Part shown: in pieces, positions 39,066 to 47,652 of the stretch
How the letters are laid out: each line of letters starts with the position of its first letter
How positions within the stretch are numbered: the first letter of the stretch is position 1
NCBI GenBank assembly: GCA_902519955.1
Contig: CABYMF010000008.1
Span: 1-51,442 of the forward strand
Origin: an uncultured Bacteroidota bacterium
Lineage (GTDB): Bacteria; Bacteroidota; Bacteroidia; Flavobacteriales; Flavobacteriaceae
DNA: 51,442 nt
Direction of reading: 5' to 3'
The notes under the pieces: generated by a model
Told to the model about the DNA's origin: nothing
Database searches by the model: none
The model's input: only the letters and a program-made list of their open reading frames with translations
Position numbers and translations under genes: made by a program

Positions 39066-39073
39066 CAAATTTA
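39066..39073 (-). promoter_or_regulatory. Candidate -7 promoter element for tuf
   Basis: The minus strand reads TAAATTTG then CAGC, 32 bp before the tuf start, with a predicted leader of about 28 nt. A promoter here makes tuf independent of the distant tRNA cluster. Confidence 0.6.
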
Positions 39074-39168
39074 TAATTTTTTTCTAAAAAAATAAGCTAT
39101 TTATCTTTTTTTTTTCATTGTTTAAAAAAATTGCTTTTTTTCTATGTTTACCATATCTTCAAAGAATT

Positions 39169-40215
39169 ATGAAAAGAAGAAAATTTATAAATAATTTATT
39201 GTTTGGATCAGCAGGATTATCATCATTAAACCTTGCATATTCAAATTTTAGAGACTATGTAAGTTTTCCATATAAACTATCATTAGCACAGTGGTCATTT
39301 AATAGATATATTTTTAGCGGTAATTATAATCCCTATTCATTTGCAAAATCTGCTTATGAGCTAGGATTTGAAGGTCTAGAATATTTAGCTGTTGCCTACA
39401 AAAATGACTTATTTAATTCAAGTTTAAGTAAAAAGAAATTTGGTTTAAAAGAGGTTAAAGAGATTGCCTCCAAATCACTTTCTAGATCTAACGAATTTGG
39501 TCTTAAAAATTTATTAATTATGGTTGATGGTGAGGGTAACCTTGCAAATAAGGATAGAAAATTTAATGATCTTTCTGTTGATAATCATAAAATTTGGATT
39601 GATTGTGCCCATGAAATGGGTTGTCATTCAGTGAGGGTAAATCTCGATAGCGATGGTTCATTTGAAGACTGGAAAAATAATTCTATAATTAGTTTAAATA
39701 AATTATGTGAATACGCCAAGCCCTTAAACTTAAATATAATAATAGAAAATCATTCTACATTTTCAAATAATGGGTTGAGTTATGCAGCAAATGCGGATTA
39801 TATTATAGAAGTAATTGAAAATATTGATTTTAAAAATATTGGAACATTACCTGACTTTGGAAACTTTTGTCTAAAATTTGGTACTAAAAATAGTATTTCA
39901 ACAGTAATTGAGGGATTAGATTCAAATGAAGTGAAAATTCCATCATATTATGATAATTGTAAACTTAGATATAATATGTATGAAGGAATAAGAAAACTGC
40001 TTCCATACGCAAAAGGTTTAAGTGCAAAAACACATGGTTTTGATGAAAATGGCAATGATATCAACATTAATTTCGTAAAAATGTTACAAATAGTAAAAGA
40101 TTTTGGTTATTCAGGTTTTGTAGGTGTCGAACAAGAGGTATATGGACTTGATCCAATTGAAGCAATACAATTAACAAAAAATCTTATATTTAAATCTTGG
40201 AATAAATTATCATGA
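39169..40215 (+). CDS. Tat-exported sugar phosphate isomerase/epimerase-like protein
   Basis: From the ATG at 39169 the product is 348 residues and opens MKRRKFINNLLFGSAGLSSL, a twin-arginine-like export signal (a TTG at 39118 would add 17 unlikely residues). The body matches the xylose isomerase-like TIM barrel family (AP endonuclease 2 superfamily): YKLSLAQWSFNRYIF, GFEGLEYLA, NIIIENHSTFSNNG, TLPDFGNFC and GFVGVEQEV. Such proteins isomerise or epimerise sugars; the substrate is unknown. It shares a 4-bp ATGA overlap with the DoxX-like gene, so the two are co-translated. Confidence 0.85.
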   Translation: MKRRKFINNLLFGSAGLSSLNLAYSNFRDYVSFPYKLSLAQWSFNRYIFSGNYNPYSFAKSAYELGFEGLEYLAVAYKNDLFNSSLSKKKFGLKEVKEIASKSLSRSNEFGLKNLLIMVDGEGNLANKDRKFNDLSVDNHKIWIDCAHEMGCHSVRVNLDSDGSFEDWKNNSIISLNKLCEYAKPLNLNIIIENHSTFSNNGLSYAANADYIIEVIENIDFKNIGTLPDFGNFCLKFGTKNSISTVIEGLDSNEVKIPSYYDNCKLRYNMYEGIRKLLPYAKGLSAKTHGFDENGNDININFVKMLQIVKDFGYSGFVGVEQEVYGLDPIEAIQLTKNLIFKSWNKLS

Positions 40216-40589
40216 AAATTATAAATAGGATATTAACTGTTGTTGTTTCTTTAACAGTCATAAATGTTTGGCTATTTAGATCCAACAGGTCAACATCTTA
40301 CAGAGGCGGTGATGCAGCTAGTCTTCTGGAAGAATTTCAAGTTTATGGACTTGAAGATTATTTTTTAATTATTGGAATTATTAAAGTTTCTCTTGCAATT
40401 ATGCTTCTTTTGAGTTTATATTTTAAGAAACTGAGCTTTTTCGCCTCTTCAGGTATTGGCATTATGATGCTTGTTGCGGTTTATATGCATATTAATGTAG
40501 GTGATGAACTCATTAAATCTATGCCCGCATCAGTAATGCTAGCAAGTTGTCTAATTATAGCATATTCTTCAAAAAAATCTGTTAAATGA
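40212..40589 (+). CDS. DoxX-like membrane protein
   Basis: The 125-residue protein has four hydrophobic segments. The stretch YRGGDAASLLEEFQVYGLED after the first helix is the pattern I know from DoxX-like proteins of Bacteroidota. Function in this branch is not established. It starts within the stop codon of the isomerase-like gene, implying coupled translation. Confidence 0.7.
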   Translation: MKIINRILTVVVSLTVINVWLFRSNRSTSYRGGDAASLLEEFQVYGLEDYFLIIGIIKVSLAIMLLLSLYFKKLSFFASSGIGIMMLVAVYMHINVGDELIKSMPASVMLASCLIIAYSSKKSVK

Positions 40590-40613
40590 TTTTACAGCAA
40601 TTGTGAGATATAA

Positions 40614-40621
40614 TATATTTG
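40614..40621 (+). promoter_or_regulatory. Candidate -7 promoter element for the 118-residue membrane protein
   Basis: TATATTTG matches TAnnTTTG, 23 bp before the ATG at 40645. It lies in the 55-bp gap after the DoxX-like gene and suggests a separate transcript. Confidence 0.45.
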
Positions 40622-40644
40622 GGCAAATCAATAAATTATAGAAA

Positions 40645-41001
40645 ATGGAAATAAGAAGTATTCAAAAATTTAATTTAATTAACTCAATTGCACTTATCTC
40701 AATGTCAGCTTGGGGGTATATTGACACTAATTCATTCACAGCTCTAATTCCCGCTTTTTTTGGAGTTATATTACTTCTTCTTGGAACAATGCTCACAAAT
40801 GAAAAGCTTGTAAAATTATCTGCTCACTTAGTAGTCTTATTTACTTTATTAATTTTGCTGGCATTAATTATACAAGTCCTGCCAGGTGTTGTTGAAAGAG
40901 GAGGGGTTGGATTAATCAGAGTTATATTAATGATCTCAACTTCAGCAATTGCAATGATTATTTTTATCAAAAGTTTTATAAAAAACAGAAAGTCAAAATA
41001 A
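40645..41001 (+). CDS. Four-helix membrane protein of unknown function
   Basis: The 118-residue product has hydrophobic segments at about 10-27, 31-49, 56-76 and 86-108. The second contains SFTALIPAFFGVILLLLGTM, a pattern I recall from uncharacterised small membrane proteins of marine bacteria. The C-terminus is basic (KSFIKNRKSK). No function is known to me. Confidence 0.7.
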   Translation: MEIRSIQKFNLINSIALISMSAWGYIDTNSFTALIPAFFGVILLLLGTMLTNEKLVKLSAHLVVLFTLLILLALIIQVLPGVVERGGVGLIRVILMISTSAIAMIIFIKSFIKNRKSK

Positions 41002-41024
41002 TTGATTTTTCGTAACTTCTAGTT

Positions 41025-41180
41025 ATGAAAAAAATCGATAAGTCATACTTTCAAAAGAAAATAAATAAACTTAACAAAAAGATTCATAGAGCTGAAACTC
41101 AACAAGAAGAAAATAAAGTTTGGTGGAGAAAATTAAAACTTTATAAACTTAAGAAAAGACTTAATAATAGTTATTCATAA
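41025..41180 (+). CDS. Small basic protein, 51 residues
   Basis: An ATG at 41025 opens 51 codons ending with TAA at 41178-41180: MKKIDKSYFQKKINKLNKKI, then a Glu/Gln patch and WWRKLKLYKLKKRLNN. It is very basic and probably helical. It fits exactly into the 180-bp gap between the four-helix protein and the subtilase and ends 1 bp before the subtilase ATG, the spacing of a true operon member. The family is unknown; there is a faint likeness to short helical-hairpin proteins such as DUF465. Confidence 0.5.
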   Translation: MKKIDKSYFQKKINKLNKKIHRAETQQEENKVWWRKLKLYKLKKRLNNSYS

Positions 41181-41181
41181 A

Positions 41182-42759
41182 ATGAAAAAAATAATTTTCT
41201 TAGCATTTTGTCTAACTATCTATTCATGTAGCACAATCAAATTTACAAATGACTTTTTAAATTTAAATTATAAAGAATTTAAATTTGAAATTACAGACTC
41301 TCAAAGTAAAAATTGGCATAACCTAGATCTAGAAAAAGACTCAATTCCAGGTATGAGTGTTGAAAGAGCATATCAAGAACTTTTGAGTGATCTTGAAGCC
41401 AAAAAAGTAGTTGTGGCTGTTATAGATGCTGGCATAGATATTAATCATGAAGATCTTAAAGATTACATTTGGGTAAATGAAAATGAAATACCAGATAATC
41501 AAATTGACGATGACAAAAATGGGTATGTGGATGATATTAATGGATGGAATTTTCTTGGTAAATCCTATAATGAAACATTAGAAATGTCTAGATTAATCAG
41601 AGATGAAAAGACTGATAATCCCTATTATGCTGATGCATTAAAAACTATAGAGGATAAACTTAGCGAAGCAAAACAAGATTTAAAGTTTTATCAACCTATC
41701 CTTGAAAATTATAAAATTGCAACTAACATAATAAAAAAACATCTTAATGTTGAGTCTTTTGAAATTAATGAAATTCAAGATTTAGATCCAGAAGATGAAT
41801 TTGTACAAAGAGCAAAAGCTTTTTTAACATATTCTGAATCAGTTGATTTGGATCTTAAACGTTTAGAGGGACTAGTAAGACAGTTCTCAGATCACATTAA
41901 TTATCATTACAATATAAATTTTAACGGCAGAGAGATTGTGGGGGATGATGTATATAATTTAGATGACAATATATATGGAGATTCCGAAGTTATTCACTCA
42001 AAAGAGTCAGAGAGTCACGGGACTCATGTATCTGGGATTATTGGTGCTAACAGAAATAATAACCTGGGCATGAAAGGTGTGAATAATAATATTGAATTAA
42101 TGGCTATTAGAGCTGTGCCAAATGGTGATGAATATGATAAAGATATATCACTAGCTATTAGATATGCTGTTGATAATGGTGCAAAAGTTATTAACATGAG
42201 TTTTGGTAAATCCTTTTCAACTAATCCTGAGTGGGTTTATGATGCAATCAAATACGCAGAAAAAAAGAGTGTTCTTATAGTACATGCTGCTGGGAACGAT
42301 GATAAGGACCTCGATGATTCAAATGACAAGAACTTTCCAAATGATCATGACTACAAAAGTGAATTTGTAAAAAATTATATTTCTGTAGGAGCAAGCACAT
42401 TAAATTTTAATGAAGATTTAGTTGCATACTTTTCAAACTATGGTCGAAAAAATGTAGACATTTATGCTCCTGGATATGAAGTATATTCTTCTACTCCTAA
42501 TAATAAATATGATTTTAAAAGTGGAACCTCAATGGCTGCTCCCTCAGTAACAGGAGTTGCATCTCTTGTACTTTCTTACTTTCCTAAAATCTCTGCAAAT
42601 AGATTGAAAGAGATAATATTAGAAAGTGGTTTAGAGGTTAATTTTCATGTTAACCATGACGAAAAAAATATATTATTTGAAGACTTATCTAGAAGTGGTA
42701 AAATTGTTAATGCATATAATGCTTTACTGTTAGCTTCAGGTAAAAGAAATAAAGAATAA
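41182..42759 (+). CDS. Subtilisin-like (S8) serine protease, lipoprotein
   Basis: The 525-residue product starts with a lipobox signal (MKKIIFLAFCLTIYSC, Cys16), so it is probably anchored outside the cytoplasm. The S8 triad is complete: Asp82 in VVAVIDAGIDINHED, His279 in SHGTHVSGIIG, Ser450 in KSGTSMAAPSVTG, with oxyanion Asn372 in HAAGND. Between Asp and His lies an insert of about 190 residues with a charged helical part (130-240); similar long inserts occur in Bacteroidota S8 proteins. No T9SS tail is seen. It follows the small basic gene by 1 bp and converges with rlmN. Confidence 0.9.
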   Translation: MKKIIFLAFCLTIYSCSTIKFTNDFLNLNYKEFKFEITDSQSKNWHNLDLEKDSIPGMSVERAYQELLSDLEAKKVVVAVIDAGIDINHEDLKDYIWVNENEIPDNQIDDDKNGYVDDINGWNFLGKSYNETLEMSRLIRDEKTDNPYYADALKTIEDKLSEAKQDLKFYQPILENYKIATNIIKKHLNVESFEINEIQDLDPEDEFVQRAKAFLTYSESVDLDLKRLEGLVRQFSDHINYHYNINFNGREIVGDDVYNLDDNIYGDSEVIHSKESESHGTHVSGIIGANRNNNLGMKGVNNNIELMAIRAVPNGDEYDKDISLAIRYAVDNGAKVINMSFGKSFSTNPEWVYDAIKYAEKKSVLIVHAAGNDDKDLDDSNDKNFPNDHDYKSEFVKNYISVGASTLNFNEDLVAYFSNYGRKNVDIYAPGYEVYSSTPNNKYDFKSGTSMAAPSVTGVASLVLSYFPKISANRLKEIILESGLEVNFHVNHDEKNILFEDLSRSGKIVNAYNALLLASGKRNKE

Positions 42760-42760
42760 T

Positions 42761-43798
42761 CTACTTGTTAGCTAATTGACCACAAGCTGCATCTATATCT
42801 TTACCTCTGGATCTTCTAACTGTTACAGTAATTTTATTTTTTTCCAATATGTCTTTATATAAATTAACCATTTTTGGATTCGCTGATTGGAAATTCTGAT
42901 CACCTATTGAGTTGTATTCGATCAAGTTTACTTTTGAAGGAATTGATTTACAATAATTGACTAAAGCGTTGATATGCTCAATACTATCGTTAATGTCTTT
43001 CCAAACTATATACTCAAAAGTTATCTTCCTTTTAGTCTTTAAATACCAGTATATTAATGAATCTTTGATTTCGTCTAATGAAAACTTTTTAGAGAATGGC
43101 ATTATTTTATTTCTTGTTTCCTCAATTGCAGAGTGAAGAGAAAGTGCAAGATTAACTTTTAGGTTTTCATCGGCTAATTTTTTAATCATTTTAGGAATAC
43201 CAGATGTTGAAACGACAATTCTCTTTTGAGACATATTAAGACCTTTATCAGAAGAAATTTTTTCTATTGATTTAATAAGATTATTATAATTCATCAACGG
43301 CTCCCCCATCCCCATGTAGACAATGTTTGAAAGTGGTCTGTTAAAATATTTTAAACTCTGTTTATTAATTGTTACCACCTGATCATATATCTCATCAGGA
43401 TTAAGGTTCCTCATTCTTTTTAATTTTGATGTAGCACAGAATTTACAGTCAAGGCTACATCCAACTTGAGAGGAAACACATGCTGTAGTTCTATCATCAG
43501 TGGGAATAAGAACAGATTCAACAGTATGATCATCATGAAGCTTTACTGCATTTTTTATTGTTCCATCAGAGCTTTTTTGAATTTTATCTACTTGAATGTG
43601 ATTTATAACAAAATGATTATCAAGAACATCCCTTAGATCTTTTGATATGTTAGTCATCTCATCAAATGAGTAACTGGACTTTCTCCAAATCCATTCATAG
43701 ACTTGTCTTCCCCTGTATGAGTCAAACCCTTTTTTCTCAAAGAATTCAATTATTTGATCTTCAGATAAACCTCTAATATCAATTTTCATTTCGAGCAT
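42761..43798 (-). CDS. rlmN: 23S rRNA/tRNA adenine C2-methyltransferase RlmN
   Basis: RlmN is a radical-SAM enzyme that methylates A2503 of 23S rRNA and A37 of some tRNAs. The 345-residue product has the cluster motif CSLDCKFC (Cys114, 118, 121), GMGEPLMNYNNL, ISTSGIP-like VVSTSGIPKM and the C-terminal catalytic cysteine in DIDAACGQL (339). The start may be 43798 or the next ATG at 43789. It diverges from the SDR gene at 43830 across a 31-bp gap. Confidence 0.94.
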   Translation of the reverse strand: MLEMKIDIRGLSEDQIIEFFEKKGFDSYRGRQVYEWIWRKSSYSFDEMTNISKDLRDVLDNHFVINHIQVDKIQKSSDGTIKNAVKLHDDHTVESVLIPTDDRTTACVSSQVGCSLDCKFCATSKLKRMRNLNPDEIYDQVVTINKQSLKYFNRPLSNIVYMGMGEPLMNYNNLIKSIEKISSDKGLNMSQKRIVVSTSGIPKMIKKLADENLKVNLALSLHSAIEETRNKIMPFSKKFSLDEIKDSLIYWYLKTKRKITFEYIVWKDINDSIEHINALVNYCKSIPSKVNLIEYNSIGDQNFQSANPKMVNLYKDILEKNKITVTVRRSRGKDIDAACGQLANK

Positions 43799-43816
43799 AA
43801 ATTTAAACTAATTAGT

Positions 43817-43824
43817 TAGATTTG
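43817..43824 (+). promoter_or_regulatory. Candidate -7 promoter element giving a near-leaderless mRNA
   Basis: TAGATTTG matches TAnnTTTG and ends 5 bp before the ATG at 43830. With the usual spacing, transcription would begin about 2 nt before the start codon. Confidence 0.45.
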
Positions 43825-43829
43825 CTTAT

Positions 43830-44627
43830 ATGAAAAATTCTTATGCTATAGTGACGGGCGCAACTTCAGGAATAGGACTTGAGATTTCAAAAGATCTTGC
43901 AAAAAGAGGATATAACTTAATATTAGTAGCAAGAACCAGAGAAAAATTAGATAGTGTATCAAAAGAACTAGCTAATGAATACAATGTAGATTGTGATTTT
44001 ATTGCCTCAGATTTAACCCTAATTAATTCCCCAAACGAAATTTATGACTATACAAGACAAAAAAAATATAATGTTAATATCCTCATTAACAATGCAGGAT
44101 ATGCTTTGCCAAATGCATTTCATGAAAATTCATTAGAGGATGAAGAAAAATGCTTAAGAGTTCTTGGAACCTCTGTTATTGCTCTTACTAAAAAATATAT
44201 CAATGATATGATTTCAAATGGTGGAGGAAAAATCATGATTGTGTCATCAGTTGCTGCATATGCACCAGCTTCATCTCTTCAGTCTCTTTATGGGCCTGTT
44301 AAAACGTTTATGAATAGATTTAGTGAATCACTAAGTTTTTATAATAAATACGGTATTACCTCAACAGCAGTTTGTCCAGGTTATACAGTAACAAACTTTC
44401 ACACAGCGAGTGGTGTTCAAGCTGAAATGGACAGTGTTCCCAGTTTTTTAAAGAAAAGTGCAAAAAGAATTGCAGAAGAAGGTGTGGATGCAATGTTTAA
44501 AGGGAAGAAAATATCTGTACCTACGAAAACATGGAAAGTAATAGTATTCCTCTTGAAAATTATACCTCATTCTGTTTTTAGACTAGTTAGTGGATTACTC
44601 GCACCAGGAAGATATGATGATGTTTAA
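43830..44627 (+). CDS. Short-chain dehydrogenase/reductase (DltE-like)
   Basis: The 265-residue enzyme has a Rossmann NAD(P) site TGATSGIG (residues 9-16), NNAG near 87-90, and the catalytic Ser140, Tyr154 and Lys158 (YGPVK). RTREKL after the second strand suggests NADPH preference. The substrate is unknown. It ends 4 bp inside the convergent SDR gene, a tail-to-tail overlap. Confidence 0.9.
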   Translation: MKNSYAIVTGATSGIGLEISKDLAKRGYNLILVARTREKLDSVSKELANEYNVDCDFIASDLTLINSPNEIYDYTRQKKYNVNILINNAGYALPNAFHENSLEDEEKCLRVLGTSVIALTKKYINDMISNGGGKIMIVSSVAAYAPASSLQSLYGPVKTFMNRFSESLSFYNKYGITSTAVCPGYTVTNFHTASGVQAEMDSVPSFLKKSAKRIAEEGVDAMFKGKKISVPTKTWKVIVFLLKIIPHSVFRLVSGLLAPGRYDDV

Positions 44628-45403
44628 TAAGATTTTAGTAGACCTCCATCAATTGGTATTGAAGCTCCATTGATGTAGGCTGCATTATCTGAACTAAGAA
44701 AAGAGATCAAATACCCATATTCCTCTGGTCTTCCAAGACGTGAGGCAGGAACTAATGACTTCATTTTATCAAGTACTTCAGTTTCTGAAATATTCAATGA
44801 CTTTGATTTTTCTTTATTTAATTCTTTAATTCTCTCAGTATCAAAATATCCGGTTAAAATTGAATTAACAGTAATTCCATCGGGACCAAGATCTACAGAT
44901 AGACTCTTTGCCCATGCAACTACAGCAGATCTTATACTATTTGATAAAACAAGATAATTTAGAGGCTCCTTCACTGAAACTGAGGTAACATTAATTATTC
45001 TTCCCCATTTATTTTTCTGCATCCCAGGAATAACTAATGATGTAGTATGAACAACACTTTTAAATAACAAATCAAATGCTTCTTGATAAGAATCAATATT
45101 TTTTGATAAGGAATCTCCTGCAGGAGGTCCCTGTGTATTATTAACTAGAATATCTATCTTATTATTTTTAACATATTCTTCAATTTTAATTTTATAATCT
45201 TCAAATTTTGAGAAATCAACAACTAAATAACTATGATTACTTGAGTTGGGAAGTTGACCAACAATTTCTTTAAGTTTAGATTCGTTTCTTGCCATAAGAC
45301 AAACACTCGCTCCGGAATTTGCTAGTTCAGTTGCAATACCAAGTCCAATACCTTTACTACTTCCTCCTACTAGAGCTTTTTTTCCTATTAAATTTATTTT
45401 CAT
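44624..45403 (-). CDS. SDR-fold oxidoreductase with non-canonical active site
   Basis: The 259-residue product has the SDR cofactor motif GGSSKGIG (13-20), NNTQG in place of NNAG (88-92) and Ser141. At the YxxxK position it reads SNSIR: Ser154 for Tyr and Arg158 for Lys. The phrase LVLSNSIRSAV is one I recall from a recognised SDR subgroup that lacks the standard pair. The C-terminal INGASIPIDGG is ordinary. It overlaps the cupin gene by 4 bp, so they are probably translated together. Confidence 0.88.
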   Translation of the reverse strand: MKINLIGKKALVGGSSKGIGLGIATELANSGASVCLMARNESKLKEIVGQLPNSSNHSYLVVDFSKFEDYKIKIEEYVKNNKIDILVNNTQGPPAGDSLSKNIDSYQEAFDLLFKSVVHTTSLVIPGMQKNKWGRIINVTSVSVKEPLNYLVLSNSIRSAVVAWAKSLSVDLGPDGITVNSILTGYFDTERIKELNKEKSKSLNISETEVLDKMKSLVPASRLGRPEEYGYLISFLSSDNAAYINGASIPIDGGLLKSY

Positions 45404-45711
45404 CCTAAGTCATCTCTTTTTGGACTAAAAATATCCATTATTATACACTGGCTAATAGCTTTTCCTGAGTGAGGAACATTGGATGGTATTAGAAATGTTG
45501 ATCCATTAGTGCAAATATTTTTCTTACCATCAATTGTAAATTCAAACTCACCTTCAATAACATGCATTAATTGTTCATTTATGTGATTATGTTCGGGTAA
45601 GTTAGCCCCTTTTTCAATTTCCCAATATGCCCAAGTAAAGTCTGAACCATGTATAATTCTTCCGTGAAAGCCTGGCATAATTTCATTTGAATTTAATTCT
45701 TTAATATTCAT
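45400..45711 (-). CDS. Small cupin-domain protein
   Basis: The 103-residue protein is a single cupin barrel. The first metal-binding motif is NLPEHNHINEQLMHVIEGEF (two His and a Glu); the second is weaker, around IPSNVPHSGKA. Proteins of this size often bind or isomerise small acids or sugars, but no substrate can be read. It is coupled to the SDR gene by a 4-bp overlap, which suggests one pathway. A possible 40-codon gene lies just upstream. Confidence 0.85.
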   Translation of the reverse strand: MNIKELNSNEIMPGFHGRIIHGSDFTWAYWEIEKGANLPEHNHINEQLMHVIEGEFEFTIDGKKNICTNGSTFLIPSNVPHSGKAISQCIIMDIFSPKRDDLG

Positions 45712-45729
45712 TTTTTTAATTTTATTTTT

Positions 45730-45852
45730 TTATCGTAATAACCCCAATAAATAAAAAAGTGATACAACTATAATAATAACAATAAAGAAACTAATTAAAA
45801 TTCTTTTTGCAACCTTTATAGCGATACTATTTTTTTGTTTTTTTTGATTCAC
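45730..45852 (-). CDS. Possible small single-span membrane protein (GTG start)
   Basis: A GTG at 45850-45852 opens 40 codons to a TAA at 45730-45732: MNQKKQKNSIAIKVAKRILI and then a strongly hydrophobic stretch (SFFIVIIIVVSLFYLLGLL) ending in Arg. A basic N-terminus followed by one membrane span is a sensible small protein. It precedes the cupin gene by 18 bp in the same direction. No promoter motif or homologue is known to me, so it could be chance. Confidence 0.35.
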   Translation of the reverse strand: MNQKKQKNSIAIKVAKRILISFFIVIIIVVSLFYLLGLLR

Positions 45853-45956
45853 TTTGAAACTGTTGGACTTTAATTTTTTAAATTAAACAAAAATTCTAAT
45901 TTTATATAATAACTAAACAAAATCAACAAAACTTTTCAATTTAAACTTTTAGCTAA

Positions 45957-47645
45957 ATGAGTGGGACTTTTGAATTATTAGATTATCTAATCTTTGGACT
46001 CTATGCTTTAACTATATTAGGAATTGGTTTATGGGTCTCACGAGACAAAAAAGGAAAACAAAAAAATGCTGAAGATTATTTTCTAGCAAGTAAATCTCTT
46101 CCTTGGTGGGCAGTTGGAGCCTCATTAATTGCTGCAAATATTTCTGCTGAACAATTTATTGGTATGTCAGGATCAGGATTTGCTCTTGGTTTAGCGATTG
46201 CATCTTATGAATGGATGGCTGCAATTACTCTTTTAGTTGTTGGTAAATATTTCCTTCCTATTTTCATTGAAAAAGGTCTTTATACAATCCCAGAATTTAT
46301 TGAGAAAAGATATAGCACTAACCTAAAAACCATACTTGCTATTTTCTGGATTGCACTTTTTGTATTTGTAAACTTAACAACAGTATTATTTTTAGGAGGA
46401 AAGGCTCTTGACACTATTATTGGTGTTGGTGACGGATCTATTCTATTAAACAGCATTATTGGGCTTGGATTATTTGCTGCTGCATATTCCCTTTGGGGGG
46501 GTCTAGCCTCAGTTGCTTGGACAGATGTTATTCAAGTAGTAATTTTAATTTTTGGAGGTCTTTTAATGACATATTTTGCTCTTGCTAATGTAACAGATTC
46601 AGGAAGCTTTATTGATGGTATGAAGTACGTCTATGAAAAAGCACCTGAAAGATTTTCAATGATATTGTCTAAAGGGGAAATTATAAAACCAAATGGTGGT
46701 GATGCTTGGTGGGATTTACCAGGGCTTGCAGTATTAATTGGAGGTATGTGGGTAGCAAATCTTTATTATTGGGGGTTTAATCAATATATCATTCAAAGAA
46801 CACTGGCAGCTAAAAGTCTTGCTGAAGGCCAAAAAGGTATTGTTTTTGCGGCTTTCCTAAAATTAATAATCCCCGTCATTGTTGTTTTACCAGGTATTAT
46901 AGCGTATGTAATGAATATTGATGATTCAGGAATGCTCACAACTGCATCTGTTGACCCTGGATTTATTGGGGCTGCAGGAAATTTTGCAAATGACAATGCT
47001 GCACCTTGGTTAATCAAAAACTTTATTCCTGTTGGTGTAAAAGGCTTAATTCTTGCTGCACTTGCTGCCGCAATTGTTTCTTCATTAGCTTCAATGTTAA
47101 ACTCTACATCTACGATTTTTACAATGGATATATATAAGTCTCATTTTAATAAAAATGCTTCTGATGCCAAAATGGTATCAGTTGGTAGGATTACTGCAGT
47201 TATAGCTTTAATTATTGCAATAATAATTGCACCTCAGCTTGAAAGTCTTGGGCAAGTATTTATATTTATTCAAGAATATACTGGAGTGGTAAGTCCTGGG
47301 ATCTTAGCAGTATTTTTGATGGGTTTATTTTATAAAAAGGCAACAAATAACGGTGCTATATGGGGGGCTATATTATCAATTCCTATAGCAATGTACTTTA
47401 AAGTTGCCCCTAAAGGATGGAGTGGCGCATCAATTTTTGTTGAATTACCATTTATGCACCAAATGGGCTATACATTTATTGCTACTCTAGCTATCATTGC
47501 ATTTGTAAGTTATCTGGACGGAAATCAAGATGATCCAAAAGGTATTAACCTTACAAAAAAATTATTTGCAACAAATATGACATTTAATATTGGAGCATTT
47601 AGTGTACTCCTCATTACTGCATTCTTATATGCAATGTTTTGGTAG
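45957..47645 (+). CDS. Sodium/sugar cotransporter (SSS family, SGLT-like)
   Basis: The 562-residue membrane protein has about 14 hydrophobic segments. It shows the SSS marks DYFLASKSLPWWAVGASLIA (about 42-61), SAEQFIGMSGSGFALG, the WGGLASVAWTDVIQV motif, the QYIIQRTLAAKSLAEGQKG stretch and AAIVSSLASMLNSTSTIFTM. These fit the SGLT/galactose-type branch, so a sugar substrate is likely. It converges with a relic of an MFS sugar porter at 47653. Confidence 0.9.
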   Translation: MSGTFELLDYLIFGLYALTILGIGLWVSRDKKGKQKNAEDYFLASKSLPWWAVGASLIAANISAEQFIGMSGSGFALGLAIASYEWMAAITLLVVGKYFLPIFIEKGLYTIPEFIEKRYSTNLKTILAIFWIALFVFVNLTTVLFLGGKALDTIIGVGDGSILLNSIIGLGLFAAAYSLWGGLASVAWTDVIQVVILIFGGLLMTYFALANVTDSGSFIDGMKYVYEKAPERFSMILSKGEIIKPNGGDAWWDLPGLAVLIGGMWVANLYYWGFNQYIIQRTLAAKSLAEGQKGIVFAAFLKLIIPVIVVLPGIIAYVMNIDDSGMLTTASVDPGFIGAAGNFANDNAAPWLIKNFIPVGVKGLILAALAAAIVSSLASMLNSTSTIFTMDIYKSHFNKNASDAKMVSVGRITAVIALIIAIIIAPQLESLGQVFIFIQEYTGVVSPGILAVFLMGLFYKKATNNGAIWGAILSIPIAMYFKVAPKGWSGASIFVELPFMHQMGYTFIATLAIIAFVSYLDGNQDDPKGINLTKKLFATNMTFNIGAFSVLLITAFLYAMFW

Positions 47646-47652
47646 ACTAAGA

